From the NCBI RefSeq assembly GCF_002055535.1, contig NZ_LN831034.1, positions 806,001 to 870,000 of the forward strand: a stretch of DNA of 64,000 nt, given 5' to 3'. A model generated the notes under the pieces. The model was not told where the DNA came from and made no database searches. It saw only the letters and a program-made list of their open reading frames with translations. This DNA comes from Streptococcus pyogenes. GTDB lineage: Bacteria > Bacillota > Bacilli > Lactobacillales > Streptococcaceae. The position numbers were made by a program, and so were the translations under genes. Positions 51,504 to 61,538 of this stretch are shown here, piece after piece (position 1 is the stretch's first letter; every line of letters starts with the position of its first letter).

Positions 51504-53336
51504 ATGAACAGTCAAGATTTAAAAAAACGTCAGGAGAAGATTCGTAATTTCTCCATTATCGCACATATTGACCATGGCAAATCTACTCTCGCTGACCGCA
51601 TTTTGGAAAAGACAGAGACGGTTTCGTCTCGTGAAATGCAGGCTCAGTTATTGGACTCCATGGATTTGGAGCGTGAGCGTGGGATTACCATCAAGTTAAA
51701 CGCCATTGAGCTTAATTACACGGCTAAAGATGGGGAAACCTACATTTTCCACCTTATTGATACCCCAGGGCATGTGGACTTTACTTATGAAGTATCGCGT
51801 TCGTTGGCAGCCTGTGAGGGAGCGATTTTAGTTGTTGATGCAGCGCAGGGAATTGAAGCGCAGACATTGGCTAATGTTTACCTAGCCCTTGATAATGATT
51901 TGGAAATTTTACCGGTTATCAATAAAATTGATTTGCCTGCTGCTGACCCTGAGAGAGTCCGTCATGAAGTAGAAGATGTCATTGGACTTGATGCTTCTGA
52001 GGCTGTTCTGGCATCAGCCAAGGCTGGTATTGGGATCGAAGAGATTCTTGAGCAAATTGTTGAGAAGGTTCCTGCTCCTACGGGTGATGTGGATGCGCCT
52101 TTACAGGCCTTGATTTTTGACTCTGTGTATGATGCTTACCGAGGGGTAATTTTGCAGGTTCGGATTGTGAACGGTATTGTCAAGCCTGGCGATAAAATCC
52201 AGATGATGTCTAATGGAAAAACCTTTGATGTTACAGAAGTTGGGATTTTCACTCCTAAGGCAGTTGGACGAGATTTCCTTGCGACGGGAGATGTTGGTTA
52301 TGTTGCGGCTTCTATCAAAACGGTAGCAGATACCCGTGTGGGGGATACGGTGACTTTAGCTAATAACCCTGCTAAGGAAGCCTTGCATGGCTACAAGCAG
52401 ATGAACCCGATGGTCTTTGCAGGGATTTATCCGATTGAATCAAATAAATACAATGACTTGCGTGAAGCACTTGAAAAATTACAACTGAACGATGCCAGTT
52501 TACAGTTTGAACCCGAAACGTCACAAGCGCTTGGATTTGGTTTTCGATGCGGTTTTTTAGGCTTGCTTCACATGGATGTGATTCAAGAACGTTTGGAACG
52601 TGAATTTAACATTGATTTGATCATGACAGCACCATCTGTAGTCTACCATGTTCACACAACAGATGAGGACATGATTGAAGTGTCTAACCCTTCAGAATTT
52701 CCAGACCCAACACGGGTGGCTTTTATTGAAGAGCCTTATGTTAAAGCGCAAATCATGGTGCCACAAGAGTTCGTAGGGGCTGTTATGGAATTATCGCAGC
52801 GCAAGCGTGGTGATTTTGTGACCATGGATTACATTGATGATAACCGTGTCAATGTGATCTACCAAATCCCGCTGGCTGAAATTGTGTTTGATTTCTTTGA
52901 TAAATTGAAATCCTCAACGCGAGGCTATGCGAGTTTTGATTATGACATGTCAGAATACCGCAGGTCACAATTGGTGAAAATGGACATTCTTTTGAACGGT
53001 GATAAGGTCGATGCGCTCAGCTTTATTGTTCATAAAGAATTTGCTTATGAACGCGGGAAAATTATTGTTGAGAAATTGAAAAAAATCATTCCACGTCAAC
53101 AGTTTGAAGTTCCGATCCAAGCCGCTATTGGTCAAAAAATTGTTGCGCGTTCAGACATCAAGGCCCTTCGTAAAAACGTTTTAGCGAAGTGTTATGGTGG
53201 TGACGTGTCTCGTAAACGTAAATTGCTCGAAAAACAAAAGGCTGGTAAAAAACGGATGAAGGCTATTGGTTCTGTCGAAGTCCCTCAAGAAGCCTTCTTG
53301 AGTGTTCTTTCAATGGATGACGATACCAAGAAATAA
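51504..53336 (+). CDS. lepA: Elongation factor 4 (LepA)
   Basis: This 610-residue ribosomal GTPase has G1 AHIDHGKST near residues 20-28, G2 RERGITIK, G3 DTPGHVDF and G4 NKIDLP. The C-terminal domain [20 protein letters not shown] is unique to LepA. It back-translocates or rescues stalled ribosomes. It is intact and alone in its transcript. Confidence 0.97.
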   Translation: MNSQDLKKRQEKIRNFSIIAHIDHGKSTLADRILEKTETVSSREMQAQLLDSMDLERERGITIKLNAIELNYTAKDGETYIFHLIDTPGHVDFTYEVSRSLAACEGAILVVDAAQGIEAQTLANVYLALDNDLEILPVINKIDLPAADPERVRHEVEDVIGLDASEAVLASAKAGIGIEEILEQIVEKVPAPTGDVDAPLQALIFDSVYDAYRGVILQVRIVNGIVKPGDKIQMMSNGKTFDVTEVGIFTPKAVGRDFLATGDVGYVAASIKTVADTRVGDTVTLANNPAKEALHGYKQMNPMVFAGIYPIESNKYNDLREALEKLQLNDASLQFEPETSQALGFGFRCGFLGLLHMDVIQERLEREFNIDLIMTAPSVVYHVHTTDEDMIEVSNPSEFPDPTRVAFIEEPYVKAQIMVPQEFVGAVMELSQRKRGDFVTMDYIDDNRVNVIYQIPLAEIVFDFFDKLKSSTRGYASFDYDMSEYRRSQLVKMDILLNGDKVDALSFIVHKEFAYERGKIIVEKLKKIIPRQQFEVPIQAAIGQKIVARSDIKALRKNVLAKCYGGDVSRKRKLLEKQKAGKKRMKAIGSVEVPQEAFLSVLSMDDDTKK

Positions 53337-53523
53337 CCAAGCCTAATCGCTTAGTCTTCAGAGGAGAACTCTTGTGGGTCTACATGACCAAAAAATGGTT
53401 ATCTTATACAAAAAGAACTTTACAATCATTCGCACATAATGTTATAATAATATTATAATGTTATCTCATTATTAGGTGGGTCTACATTTAATATTATTAA
53501 AGAAAAAAGAGGAAACAAAAACT

Positions 53524-54412
53524 GTGAACAAAACAAAACAAAACAAAACATAGCCTTCTTTGTCGCTATGGCTTAACCTCAGCGGCTGCTCTTTTGCTGA
53601 CCTTTGGAGGTGCAAGTGCGGTTAAGGCGGAAGAAAATGAAAAAGTAAGAGAGCAAGAAAAGCTCATACAGCAACTTTCTGAAAAGCTAGTGGAAATTAA
53701 TGACTTACAAACTTTAAATGGTGATAAAGAGAGTATACAGTCTCTCGTAGATTATCTGACTCGAAGAGGAAAACTTGAAGAAGAATGGATGGAATATTTG
53801 AATTCTGGTATTCAACGCAAACTTTTTGTTGGTCCAAAAGGACCTGCAGGTGAAAAAGGAGAACAAGGTCCTACTGGAAAACAAGGCGAGCGTGGTGAGA
53901 CCGGCCCTGCAGGTCCACGTGGTGACAAGGGCGAAACTGGTGACAAAGGAGCCCAGGGTCCAGTAGGTCCCGCTGGCAAGGACGGCCAAAACGGTAAAGA
54001 TGGTCTTCCAGGTAAAGACGGCAAGGACGGCCAAAACGGTAAAGATGGTAAGGATGGCCAAGATGGCAAAGATGGTCTTCCAGGTAAAGACGGTCAACCA
54101 GGTAAACCAGCTCCTAAAACACCAGAGGTCCCTCAAAACCCAGATACTGCACCACATACTCCAAAAACCCCTCGGATCCCTGGTCAATCAAAAGACGTGA
54201 CACCTGCTCCTCAAAACCCTTCTAATAGAGGTCTAAACAAACCACAAACACAAGGTGGTAATCAGCTCGCAAAAACACCGGCAGCTCACGACACACACAG
54301 ACAATTGCCAGCAACAGGCGAAACAACCAATCCATTCTTTACAGCAGCTGCTGTAGCTATCATGACGACAGCTGGAGTTGTAGCTGTTGCAAAACGTCAA
54401 GAAAACAACTAA
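53524..54412 (+). CDS. sclB: Streptococcal collagen-like protein SclB, out of frame
   Basis: The GTG at 53524 is followed by CAAAA repeats; with four repeats the frame runs into TAG at 53551-53553. Downstream the intact frame encodes a signal peptide (LTSAAALLLTFGGASAVKAE), a variable helical region of about 70 residues, 31 Gly-X-Y triplets from GPKGPAGEK, a Pro-rich linker and the sortase signal LPATGE with membrane helix and charged tail. With a repeat number of 2, 5 or 8 the two frames join. SclB is a phase-variable adhesin. Confidence 0.92.
53529..53548 (+). repeat. CAAAA pentanucleotide tract, four copies
   Basis: The tract lies two bases after the sclB start codon. Gain or loss of one unit changes the reading frame, so slipped-strand mispairing acts as an on/off switch. 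Four copies give the off state. Confidence 0.95.
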
Positions 54413-54450
54413 TCCTCTTTTTGCTACCTAACTGATGGAAAGTAAAACTC

Positions 54451-54479
54451 AGAGAGAACCTCAAGGTTCTCTCTTTTTT
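54451..54479 (+). terminator. Terminator after sclB
   Basis: AGAGAGAACC / GGTTCTCTCT, a TCAA loop and a T-run. Confidence 0.9.
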
Positions 54480-54597
54480 GAATCAAGATAGTAGCTCTAG
54501 GTATAACGTCTTGTCTGAGGTGCTGTGAACAAATCAGTTACCGCTCACCTCTTTTTTTGGTAAAATGTAAGCACTAAAACATCAAAAGGAGTTTTCC

Positions 54598-55035
54598 ATG
54601 GAAACATCAGATGAGTTAAAACAACGCATTGGTGATCTTTCTTACGAGGTCACCCAGCATGCAGCAACAGAATCTCCCTTTACAGGAGAATATGATAATT
54701 TTTTTGAGAAGGGTATCTATGTCGATATCGTCAGTGGTGAGGTCTTGTTTTCATCACTGGATAAATTTAATTCTGGCTGTGGTTGGCCTGCCTTTTCAAA
54801 ACCTATTGAAAATCGTATGGTCACAAACCACGATGACTCTTCTTATGGGATGAGACGAGTTGAGGTTAAAAGCCGTGAAGCAGGATCGCATTTGGGGCAT
54901 GTCTTTAGTGACGGCCCCAAAGAAGCTGGAGGCTTGCGTTACTGTATCAATTCAGCAGCTCTTAAATTTATTCCTTATGACCAGATGGAAAAAGAAGGCT
55001 ATGCCCAATGGCTCACATTGTTTGATGAGACATAA
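54598..55035 (+). CDS. msrB: Methionine-R-sulfoxide reductase MsrB
   Basis: This 145-residue enzyme reduces the R epimer of methionine sulfoxide in oxidised proteins. The substrate-binding GCGWPAF is at about 60-66 and the catalytic Cys lies in [11 protein letters not shown] near 115-125. The zinc-binding CxxC pairs are absent, as in the streptococcal subgroup. AAAAGGAG precedes the ATG; a TAAAAT box is at about 54561. Confidence 0.95.
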   Translation: METSDELKQRIGDLSYEVTQHAATESPFTGEYDNFFEKGIYVDIVSGEVLFSSLDKFNSGCGWPAFSKPIENRMVTNHDDSSYGMRRVEVKSREAGSHLGHVFSDGPKEAGGLRYCINSAALKFIPYDQMEKEGYAQWLTLFDET

Positions 55036-55149
55036 CAGGGTTTCAAAATGACTGAAATTCCCACAAGCACTGGATTGGTGAGGCGTACGGGTCAGTTTTA
55101 CAAGCCTTTGTAAAAGGTCTATAATAGGGAATGAAAAAAGGAGGTTAGT

Positions 55150-56169
55150 ATGTCAACTCACTTAAGAAAACTTCCAGGGCTGTTACTTTGCTTATTGTTA
55201 GCTCTTCCAGCCTGGTGTTTAGGGCGCTTATTTCCCATTATTGGAGCACCTGTTTTTGCTATTCTTTTAGGAATGTTGTTAGCCTTGTTTTATGAACATC
55301 GTGACAAGACTAAAGAGGGAATTAGTTTTACATCCAAGTATATTTTACAAACAGCAGTGGTTTTGCTTGGTTTTGGATTAAACCTAACCCAAGTTATGGC
55401 AGTGGGCATGCAGTCTTTACCGATTATCATTTCAACTATTGCGACAGCTCTTTTGGTAGCTTATGGCTTACAGAAATGGCTGCGCTTAGATGTCAATACA
55501 GCCACCTTGGTAGGTGTAGGATCTTCCATTTGTGGGGGGTCTGCTGTTGCAGCGACAGCTCCTGTCATTAAGGCAAAGGATGACGAGGTTGCTAAGGCAA
55601 TTTCAGTCATTTTTCTCTTTAATATGTTAGCAGCTTTGCTATTTCCAAGTTTAGGACAATTACTAGGCTTATCTAATGAAGGTTTTGCTATTTTTGCCGG
55701 GACAGCTGTTAACGACACTTCTTCCGTGACTGCAACGGCCACGGCCTGGGATGCCCTTCACCATTCCAATACACTAGATGGAGCAACCATTGTTAAATTG
55801 ACTCGCACCTTGGCTATTCTCCCAATTACTTTAGGTTTATCCCTTTACCGAGCGAAAAAAGAGCACGACATCGTTACAGAAGAAAACTTTAGCCTTAGGA
55901 AGTCATTCCCTCGTTTCATCCTCTTCTTTTTATTAGCTTCTCTCATCACAACATTGATGACCAGTTTGGGAGTTTCTGCCGATAGTTTCCATTACCTAAA
56001 AACCTTATCAAAATTCTTTATCGTGATGGCTATGGCAGCGATTGGTTTAAACACAAACCTGGTTAAACTGATTAAGACGGGCGGTCAGGCTATCCTTTTA
56101 GGAGCTATTTGCTGGGTAGCTATCACCCTTGTCAGTTTAGCCATGCAATTAAGTTTGGGCATTTGGTAA
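55150..56169 (+). CDS. UPF0324/YeiH family membrane protein
   Basis: A 339-residue protein with about ten hydrophobic segments. [20 protein letters not shown] and [18 protein letters not shown] are the two re-entrant-like glycine/serine motifs of the YeiH (UPF0324) family of putative ion exporters or importers. The substrate is unknown. GGAGG precedes the ATG, a TATAAT box is at about 55122, and a terminator follows. Confidence 0.88.
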
Positions 56170-56179
56170 TCAGACACGA

Positions 56180-56207
56180 GAAATCAGTTTGACTGATTTC
56201 TTTTTTT
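56180..56207 (+). terminator. Terminator after the YeiH-type gene
   Basis: GAAATCAGT-TTG-ACTGATTTC followed by T7. Confidence 0.9.
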
Positions 56208-56257
56208 GTATCTTATTTGTGTAGAATTGTCTACATTTTAAAGAGAATAATGCATTT

Positions 56258-56282
56258 TTAAAACGTTTTCATTTGATAAAAT
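56258..56282 (+). promoter_or_regulatory. PTS operon promoter with cre site
   Basis: TTAAAACGTTTTCA (56258-56271) matches the CcpA cre consensus at 13 of 14 positions. TGA-TAAAAT follows at 56274-56282. The cre overlaps the -35 region, so CcpA should repress. The 90-base leader contains CCAGTT / ACTGG and ACCG / CGGT stems. Confidence 0.75.
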
Positions 56283-56375
56283 AAACCTATCGTTAAACCA
56301 GTTCAGTAAGGACAACTGGTTGAGATAAGCAATTACCGTTTACTCAGCGGTTTTTGTTAATAGAGGAGGATAGGA

Positions 56376-56801
56376 ATGAAACGAAAATTTCTCATTGGGA
56401 GTCACGGCAGACTAGCCAGTGGTTTGCAAAGCTCTATTGACATTTTAGCAGGTATGGGACAGGCACTTGAAACCATTGATGCTTATGTTGATGATAGTGA
56501 CTACACTAGCCAGATTGATGACTTTATCGCTGGGGTAGCAGCAGATGAGCAGGGCCTTATTTTTACTGATTTGTTAGGCGGCAGTGTGAATCAGAAAATG
56601 GTAACCGCTGTAATGAACAGTGGCAAAGACAATATCTTTTTAATCACAAACAGTAACTTAGCCACTTTATTGTCGTTGGTGTTTTTAAAACCAGGCGAAG
56701 CGCTTACTAAAGATGAAATTGTAACCGTTATCAATGAATCGCAAGTTCAGTTAGTGGATTTGGTCCCTGAGACAAATTCAGAAGATGACTTTTTTGATTA
56801 A
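56376..56801 (+). CDS. PTS mannose-family component EIIA
   Basis: A 141-residue EIIA domain; His10 in LIGSHGRLASG is the phosphorylation site, and FTDLLGGSVNQ is the family motif. It accepts phosphate from HPr and gives it to EIIB. First gene of a IIA-IIB-IIC-IID operon. GAGGAGG precedes the ATG. Confidence 0.93.
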   Translation: MKRKFLIGSHGRLASGLQSSIDILAGMGQALETIDAYVDDSDYTSQIDDFIAGVAADEQGLIFTDLLGGSVNQKMVTAVMNSGKDNIFLITNSNLATLLSLVFLKPGEALTKDEIVTVINESQVQLVDLVPETNSEDDFFD

Positions 56802-56819
56802 TATCTAGGAGGAAGACAA

Positions 56820-57311
56820 ATGATTACCCAAATTCGTGTTGACGACCGTTTGATTCACGGGCAAGTGGCAGTTGTATGGACCAAAGAGTTAAATGCGCCG
56901 CTTTTAGTAGTGGCTAATGATGAAGCTGCAAAAAATGAAATCACACAAATGACGCTTAAAATGGCTGTGCCAAACGGCATGAAACTGCTTATTCGTTCAG
57001 TTGAAGACTCGATTAAGCTCTTTAATGATCCACGCGCCAAAGACAAGCGTATCTTTGTGATTGTCAATTCTGTTAAAGATGCTTGTGCCATTGCTAAAGA
57101 AGTTCCAGACTTAGAAGCTGTTAATGTGGCTAATGTGGGGCGCTTTGATAAGTCAGACCCAGCAAGCAAAGTCAAAGTGACACCAAGTCTTTTACTTAAC
57201 CCAGAAGAAATGGCAGCCGCAAAGGAATTAGTCAGTTTACCAGAACTTGATGTCTTTAACCAAGTCTTACCATCAAATACCAAGGTCCATTTGAGCCAAT
57301 TAGTCAACTAA
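56820..57311 (+). CDS. PTS mannose-family component EIIB
   Basis: A 163-residue EIIB with phosphorylated His13 in VDDRLIHGQVAVVW. It passes phosphate to the sugar carried through IIC-IID. It lies between IIA and IIC with short spacing. The sugar is not evident; mannose-family systems also take up amino sugars, galactosamine and glycosaminoglycan fragments. Confidence 0.93.
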   Translation: MITQIRVDDRLIHGQVAVVWTKELNAPLLVVANDEAAKNEITQMTLKMAVPNGMKLLIRSVEDSIKLFNDPRAKDKRIFVIVNSVKDACAIAKEVPDLEAVNVANVGRFDKSDPASKVKVTPSLLLNPEEMAAAKELVSLPELDVFNQVLPSNTKVHLSQLVN

Positions 57312-57327
57312 AGAGAGGTAAAAAAGT

Positions 57328-58137
57328 ATGTTAGTACCAGCAACAATGGCAGCTTTAGCTGTATTGATTTGTTTTGGGGGAAATTATTTAACCGGTCAAA
57401 GCATGATGGAAAGACCCCTAGTAGTTGGACTGGTCACAGGTCTTCTTTTAGGAGATATGAAGGTCGGTATCTTAATGGGGGCCTCTCTAGAAGCTCTTTT
57501 CCTAGGAAATGTGAATATTGGGGGTGTTATTGCAGCTGAGCCTGTAACAGCGACTGCCATGGCAACAACCTTTACCATTATTTCACATATTGACCAAAAA
57601 GCAGCCATGACCCTAGCTGTTCCAATTGGAATGTTGGCAGCCTTTGTGGTTATGTTTTTGAAAAACGTCTTCATGAATATCTTTGCTCCAATGGTTGATA
57701 AAGCTGCAGCAGCTAACCATCAAGGTAAACTAGTGATGCTCCACTATGGCACTTGGATTATCTATTACTTAATCATTGCCTCTATTTCTTTCATTGGTAT
57801 CTTAGTAGGTAGTGGACCTGTTAATGCCTTTGTGGAACACATTCCTCAAAATCTCATGAATGGCTTGAGTGCTGCGGGAGGCCTTCTTCCAGCTGTCGGT
57901 TTTGCCATGCTGATGAAATTATTGTGGACCAACAAATTAGCTGTTTTTTACCTATTGGGCTTTGTCTTAACAGCTTATTTGAAATTACCAGCGGTTGCAG
58001 TTGCTGCCCTAGGAGCAGTTATTTGCGTCATTAGTTCCCAACGTGATCTAGAATTAGACGCAATTACTAGAGGTGCAATTAGTAAACAAACAACCTTTGA
58101 CTCTAAAGAATCAGAAGAGGAGGACTTCTTCGCATGA
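57328..58137 (+). CDS. PTS mannose-family component EIIC
   Basis: A 269-residue membrane protein with around seven helices; GLLLGDMKVGILMGASLEAL is the family's signature region. It forms the channel together with IID. It overlaps IID by four bases. Confidence 0.93.
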   Translation: MLVPATMAALAVLICFGGNYLTGQSMMERPLVVGLVTGLLLGDMKVGILMGASLEALFLGNVNIGGVIAAEPVTATAMATTFTIISHIDQKAAMTLAVPIGMLAAFVVMFLKNVFMNIFAPMVDKAAAANHQGKLVMLHYGTWIIYYLIIASISFIGILVGSGPVNAFVEHIPQNLMNGLSAAGGLLPAVGFAMLMKLLWTNKLAVFYLLGFVLTAYLKLPAVAVAALGAVICVISSQRDLELDAITRGAISKQTTFDSKESEEEDFFA

Positions 58138-58961
58138 CATCACAAGATAATTTGACTAAAGAAGACCGTAAAATGCTTCGCTCAGTCTTTTGGCGCTCAT
58201 GGACGATGAATGCTAGTCGTACTGGGGCAACACAATACCACGCAGTAGGGGTTATTTACACTTTACTACCAGTCATCAATCGTTTTTATAAGACTGATAA
58301 GGATAAAGCAGAGGCACTGGTCCGTCATACAACATGGTTCAATGCCACCATGCACATCAATAACTTTATCATGGGTCTTGTGGCATCGATGGAAAAGAAA
58401 AACAGTGAAGATCCTGATTTTGATGCTAGTGCTATTACGGCGGTAAAAGCATCTCTAATGGGACCTATCTCCGGAGTTGGAGATTCCTTCTTCTGGGGAA
58501 TTTTAAGGGTTATTGCGGCAGGTATCGGGATTTCCTTGGCAAGTGCAGGCTCAGCCATGGGAGCTGTTGTCTTCTTACTCTTGTACAATATTCCTGCTTT
58601 TATTATTCACTACTATAGCCTTTATGGTGGTTATTCTGTAGGTGCAGGATTTATCAAAAAACTTTACGAATCTGGTGGTATAAAAATCGTCACTAAAACC
58701 TCAAGTATGCTTGGGTTAATGATGGTAGGCTCAATGACGGCTTCAAATGTAAAATTTAAAACGATTCTTACAGTTGCTGCGAAAGGTGCCAAAGAAGCAG
58801 CTTCTATTCAAGATTACCTTGACCAATTGTTTATTGGTATTGTACCATTAATGGTAACACTAGCAGCTTTTTGGCTTCTACGAAAGAAAGTGAATATCAA
58901 CTGGATTATGTTTGGTATCATGTTCCTTGGCATTATCCTTGGACTTTTAGGTATTTGCTAA
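58134..58961 (+). CDS. PTS mannose-family component EIID
   Basis: A 275-residue membrane protein. NASRTGATQYHAVGVIYTLL near the N-terminus and MGPISGVGDSFFWGILRVIA are typical of EIID. Together with IIC it makes the sugar-specific permease. A terminator-like stem is at about 58980-59017. Confidence 0.93.
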   Translation: MTSQDNLTKEDRKMLRSVFWRSWTMNASRTGATQYHAVGVIYTLLPVINRFYKTDKDKAEALVRHTTWFNATMHINNFIMGLVASMEKKNSEDPDFDASAITAVKASLMGPISGVGDSFFWGILRVIAAGIGISLASAGSAMGAVVFLLLYNIPAFIIHYYSLYGGYSVGAGFIKKLYESGGIKIVTKTSSMLGLMMVGSMTASNVKFKTILTVAAKGAKEAASIQDYLDQLFIGIVPLMVTLAAFWLLRKKVNINWIMFGIMFLGIILGLLGIC

Positions 58962-59096
58962 TAATCTCCTAGCAATAAAGGTAAGTAAGACAAGTTTTCT
59001 TGTTTTGCTTACCTTTTTCCTTTTAAGATGATGAGACTTGTTTTGATGAAAAACGTAGTAGCATTAAGAAATTTGTTATAATGAAAGGAGCTTAAG

Positions 59097-60746
59097 ATGC
59101 GAGGTGAACAGGTGGAAGAACATTTTAAAAAACAATTACAAGATGATATTTCTAGACATTTTTCGTACCAATCGTTAATGTTATCATTGTTGCTAATTGG
59201 TCTTTTTATTATTTTTTCATTAGCGCCACAACAATTAGGCCTCTATCGTGATATCAATGCCACTGCAACCCGTTATCACCGTTTGATTAGCAAACAAGAA
59301 GCCTTGCTGGATGACTTAGGGAAAAATAGCTTACTACCTTTTTTAAATAAAAACCTCAGCACTGCTGATTTAAGCAAGCACTATTTTCATTTGCGCCATA
59401 GCAGCCAAACGTCACCAGAACTTTTACTATTTTCACCTAGTCAAGACCTTTTATTTGCTAGTAACCCACATTTAGGAAATGTTTTTAGTAAATCTGTTTA
59501 TATTCAAGAAGTCTTGAGAGCAACTCATCCTCCAAAAACCTTGTTTAAAGTTGCTATGGATAGTGAAGATGGTCACTACTTGATGATCATTAAGCCAATG
59601 ATAGATCAAAACCAACTAAAGGGATATGCTTTTTTAGTGATGAGTGGCAAAGATTTTCTTCATCCTACAAAAACATTGACGTCAGAGTTGGTCATTGCTG
59701 ATAAGCTGGACAATACGTTTACGTTTTCCAATCGTGAGTTTATAGCATCTAGTCTAGATAAGATCAATAGCCAGTATTTACACCATTATTTTGTTTTTCA
59801 AGATAATCGAGCCTTTATCACAAGAAAGGTTGCCTTACAAGGAGGTCTTTGGCTTTACATGTATAGGCCCTTGATTCCAATGGTATCGGTGATGTTATTT
59901 TCACTTATTTCATCAGCTGTTATCTTTGTGATTTTGCAACGTAAATCAAGTGGTTTAGCTAACCGAATTGCAGCTAAAAATTCAAGAGCAATCAATCAAA
60001 TGGTTAGAGATATGAGTGCGATCTCTCGGCAAGAAAAAAGACGTATTGACCTTGAGAGTCAAGATGAATTTCAATATTTATCTGATCAAATCAATCAAAT
60101 GGTAGAGCGATTGCAACAGTTACATGATAAAACGTTAGATTTGGAAACTCAAAAATTATTATTTGAAAAACGGATGTTAGAAGCTCAATTCAATCCGCAT
60201 TTCCTCTACAATACGCTAGAAACCATTTTGATTACGAGCCATTATGATTCTGCCCTAACAGAAAAAATTGTTATCCAATTGACAAAATTGTTGCGGTATA
60301 GTCTCACGGATTCTAGCAAACCTGTCTTGCTCAAAGATGATTTAAGTGTCATCGAGTCTTATTTAGTGATTAATCAGGTGCGGTTTGAAGAATTGCAATA
60401 TAGCATTAACCTATCCCCAGACCTTGATAGTCTTGAAGTGCCTAAATTGTTCTTGTTACCTTTGATAGAAAATGCCATCAAATATGGCTTGAAAGAACGA
60501 CACGATGTCAAGATTAACATTGCTTGTTATTATCAAGATGACCACATTATTTTTTCTGTGAGAGATAATGGTTCGGGAATTGATGCTCATCACCAAAAAG
60601 TGATTCGAGAGCAATTGGAAGCTGGAGAGTCACACCATGGGTTAATTAACTCTTATCGTCGGCTTAAGTATCATTTTTCAGAAGTATCCTTGGTTTTTGA
60701 TCAAGGTGATAAACAGTTTAATGTTAGTTACCATGTTAAGGAGTAG
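59097..60746 (+). CDS. Sensor histidine kinase, YesM/LytS type
   Basis: This 549-residue kinase has an N-terminal membrane helix (SLLLIGLFIIFSLA, about 24-37), a long extracellular sensing region, a second helix at about 265-285, a HAMP-like linker and the HisKA-like motif EAQFNPHFLYNTLETIL with His368. The N box is LIENAIKYGL and the G box DNGSGI. It is partnered with the regulator that follows. AAAGGAG precedes the ATG. Confidence 0.93.
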   Translation: MRGEQVEEHFKKQLQDDISRHFSYQSLMLSLLLIGLFIIFSLAPQQLGLYRDINATATRYHRLISKQEALLDDLGKNSLLPFLNKNLSTADLSKHYFHLRHSSQTSPELLLFSPSQDLLFASNPHLGNVFSKSVYIQEVLRATHPPKTLFKVAMDSEDGHYLMIIKPMIDQNQLKGYAFLVMSGKDFLHPTKTLTSELVIADKLDNTFTFSNREFIASSLDKINSQYLHHYFVFQDNRAFITRKVALQGGLWLYMYRPLIPMVSVMLFSLISSAVIFVILQRKSSGLANRIAAKNSRAINQMVRDMSAISRQEKRRIDLESQDEFQYLSDQINQMVERLQQLHDKTLDLETQKLLFEKRMLEAQFNPHFLYNTLETILITSHYDSALTEKIVIQLTKLLRYSLTDSSKPVLLKDDLSVIESYLVINQVRFEELQYSINLSPDLDSLEVPKLFLLPLIENAIKYGLKERHDVKINIACYYQDDHIIFSVRDNGSGIDAHHQKVIREQLEAGESHHGLINSYRRLKYHFSEVSLVFDQGDKQFNVSYHVKE

Positions 60747-60749
60747 TCT

Positions 60750-61538
60750 ATGTACAAATTAGTCATTATTGAAGATGAACATATTATTAGGAAATGGTTG
60801 CGATACGCTATTGATTATAAAGCTTTAGATATTTTGGTCATTGGCGAGGCTAAAGATGGCAAAGAAGGAGCTGTTTTAATCAAAGAGAGTCAACCAGATA
60901 TCGTTTTAACCGATATTAACATGCCCATCATGACAGCTTTTGACATGTTTGAAGTAACAAAAGATCAAACTTACGCCAAAATTATTTTATCTGGCTATGC
61001 TGATTTTCCAAATGCAAGGTCTGCCATACACTACGGTGTACTTGAATTTTTAACAAAACCGATTGAAAAAGCAGCTCTTTGGGAATGTCTTCAAACCATT
61101 ATTGCTAAAATAGAAAAGCAAAAGGGGTCTAATCAAAAAACAGATGCTTGCGTCTATATTCCCTTACCCCAGATGACTGATCAGATTCCTGAAGTAGTCA
61201 AAGATATTTTGGAGTGGGTACATGCTCATTTTCAAGACAAGATCAGCACGAGCCGCCTAGCTCATGACTTAGGGTATAGTGAGAGTTATATCTATCAAAA
61301 TATCAAAAAGCATCTTCAGATGCCTTTAAGTGATTACATTAATCAATATCGGATTAATCAGGCAATTCAATTGATGCAACAAGAACCAGATTTAATGGTA
61401 TATGAAATAGCACAAGCTGTAGGTATTTATGACTATCGCTATTTTGATAGGGTTTTTAAAAAGTATCTAGGACAAACTGTAAAGGCTTTTAAAGAAGAGC
61501 ATTTTATGAAAGATACCGATAGGAGTAAGCCATGTTAA
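60750..61538 (+). CDS. Response regulator, YesN/AraC type
   Basis: A 262-residue regulator. The receiver domain has Asp55 (IVLTDINMP) and Lys108-type motif FLTKPIEKA. The C-terminal AraC domain holds two helix-turn-helices (STSRLAHDLGYSESYIYQNI; VYEIAQAVGIYDYRYFDRVF). It probably activates the adjacent PTS operon. It starts four bases after the kinase stop and overlaps the next gene by seven bases. Confidence 0.94.
   Translation: MYKLVIIEDEHIIRKWLRYAIDYKALDILVIGEAKDGKEGAVLIKESQPDIVLTDINMPIMTAFDMFEVTKDQTYAKIILSGYADFPNARSAIHYGVLEFLTKPIEKAALWECLQTIIAKIEKQKGSNQKTDACVYIPLPQMTDQIPEVVKDILEWVHAHFQDKISTSRLAHDLGYSESYIYQNIKKHLQMPLSDYINQYRINQAIQLMQQEPDLMVYEIAQAVGIYDYRYFDRVFKKYLGQTVKAFKEEHFMKDTDRSKPC

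Noticed and set aside
53714..54187. Long minus-strand frame opposite the collagen-like region
   Set aside because: It is a shadow of the Gly-X-Y repeats, with low-complexity composition and no start signal.
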